A stretch of DNA of 64,000 nucleotides. Source: Streptomyces sp. NBC_00224. GTDB taxonomy: Bacteria; Actinomycetota; Actinomycetes; Streptomycetales; Streptomycetaceae. This document shows, in pieces, positions 63,970-64,000 of this stretch. The stretch lies in contig NZ_CP108106.1 in the NCBI RefSeq assembly GCF_041435195.1, positions 7,267,001-7,331,000 of the forward strand, in the 5' to 3' direction. Below the pieces are notes generated by a model. The model worked only from the letters and a program-made list of their open reading frames with translations. It was not told the origin of the DNA and ran no database searches. Numbering within the stretch: the stretch's first letter is position 1; the number at the start of each line of letters is the position of its first letter. The position numbers were made by a program, and so were the translations under genes.

Positions 63970-64000
63970 ATGGGCGGTGCATTCGACCGGCGTGGTGCCG
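63970..64000 (+). CDS. Start of a gene that continues outside the window
   Basis: ATG with AGGAG seven bases upstream, then an open frame reading MGGAFDRRGA to the end of the window. Only ten codons are visible, so nothing can be said of its product. Confidence 0.55.
   Translation, partial: MGGAFDRRGA

Noticed and set aside
1..64000. CRISPR arrays, transposase genes, integrases, rRNA and riboswitch-like leaders.
   Set aside because: I looked for regular short repeats, transposase-like DDE frames, and conserved leader structures and saw none.

Overview
The window is high-GC chromosomal DNA of a Streptomyces or a very close actinomycete. Support for this: strong G/C bias at third codon positions, frequent GTG and TTG starts with GGAGG-type ribosome sites, 4-bp GTGA/ATGA overlaps inside operons, a PcaV-regulated protocatechuate operon, a WhiJ-like DUF5753/DUF397/SpoIIAB-like ATPase module, an AfsR-like SARP regulator, and rare TTA leucine codons in four genes. 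I see no insertion sequence, prophage, CRISPR array or rRNA. The only RNA gene is a tRNA-Leu(GAG).

Layout. 1-11.7 kb is mixed housekeeping and regulation: the end of a secreted glucose/sorbosone-dehydrogenase-type protein, a long-chain acyl-CoA ligase, a drug-type MFS exporter divergent from a double Lrp regulator, a 27-bp perfect inverted repeat, a LysR regulator divergent from an SBF-type transporter, a quinone oxidoreductase divergent from its MarR regulator, fdhD with a decayed formate-dehydrogenase-type fragment in front of it, and a stand-alone KASIII. 11.8-25.1 kb is a coherent carbohydrate island: GntR, ROK repressor, ribose-type ABC importer (ATPase, permease, lipoprotein), a Gfo/Idh/MocA oxidoreductase, a TIM-barrel isomerase, a 1230-residue secreted fusion (GSDH propeller, PKD, CBM6-like, ThuA, DUF1080) and a Tat-exported TIM-barrel protein. 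Together these look like oxidise-cleave-import-isomerise handling of a keto-sugar or glycoside.

25.3-36.7 kb holds an aldehyde dehydrogenase, a peroxiredoxin, a DUF2254 membrane protein, the tRNA, a possible 30-residue peptide gene, an orphan cytochrome b of the bcc complex, a Tat phospholipase C, an FAD monooxygenase-like protein and a beta-hydroxyacid dehydrogenase. 36.8-41.5 kb is the pca cluster (pcaV divergent from pcaI-J-H-G-L), which lacks pcaF and pcaB. 41.5-54.3 kb is rich in regulators: a secreted VWA pair, an XRE gene divergent from a MmyB-type sensor, an AfsR-like giant, the tdh-kbl-lysR threonine-degradation operon, and the WhiJ-like module. 54.3-64 kb carries a Tat flavoprotein, a YchJ-like protein, a multicopper oxidase, a PucR-type regulator followed by a urea transporter and an MFS-winged-helix fusion, a 0.7-kb non-coding stretch, and the first codons of a gene that runs off the end.

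Starts were moved from the longest frame wherever a ribosome site or family N-terminus argued for it; these choices are given per gene. Functions rest on reading motifs by eye; no database search was run.
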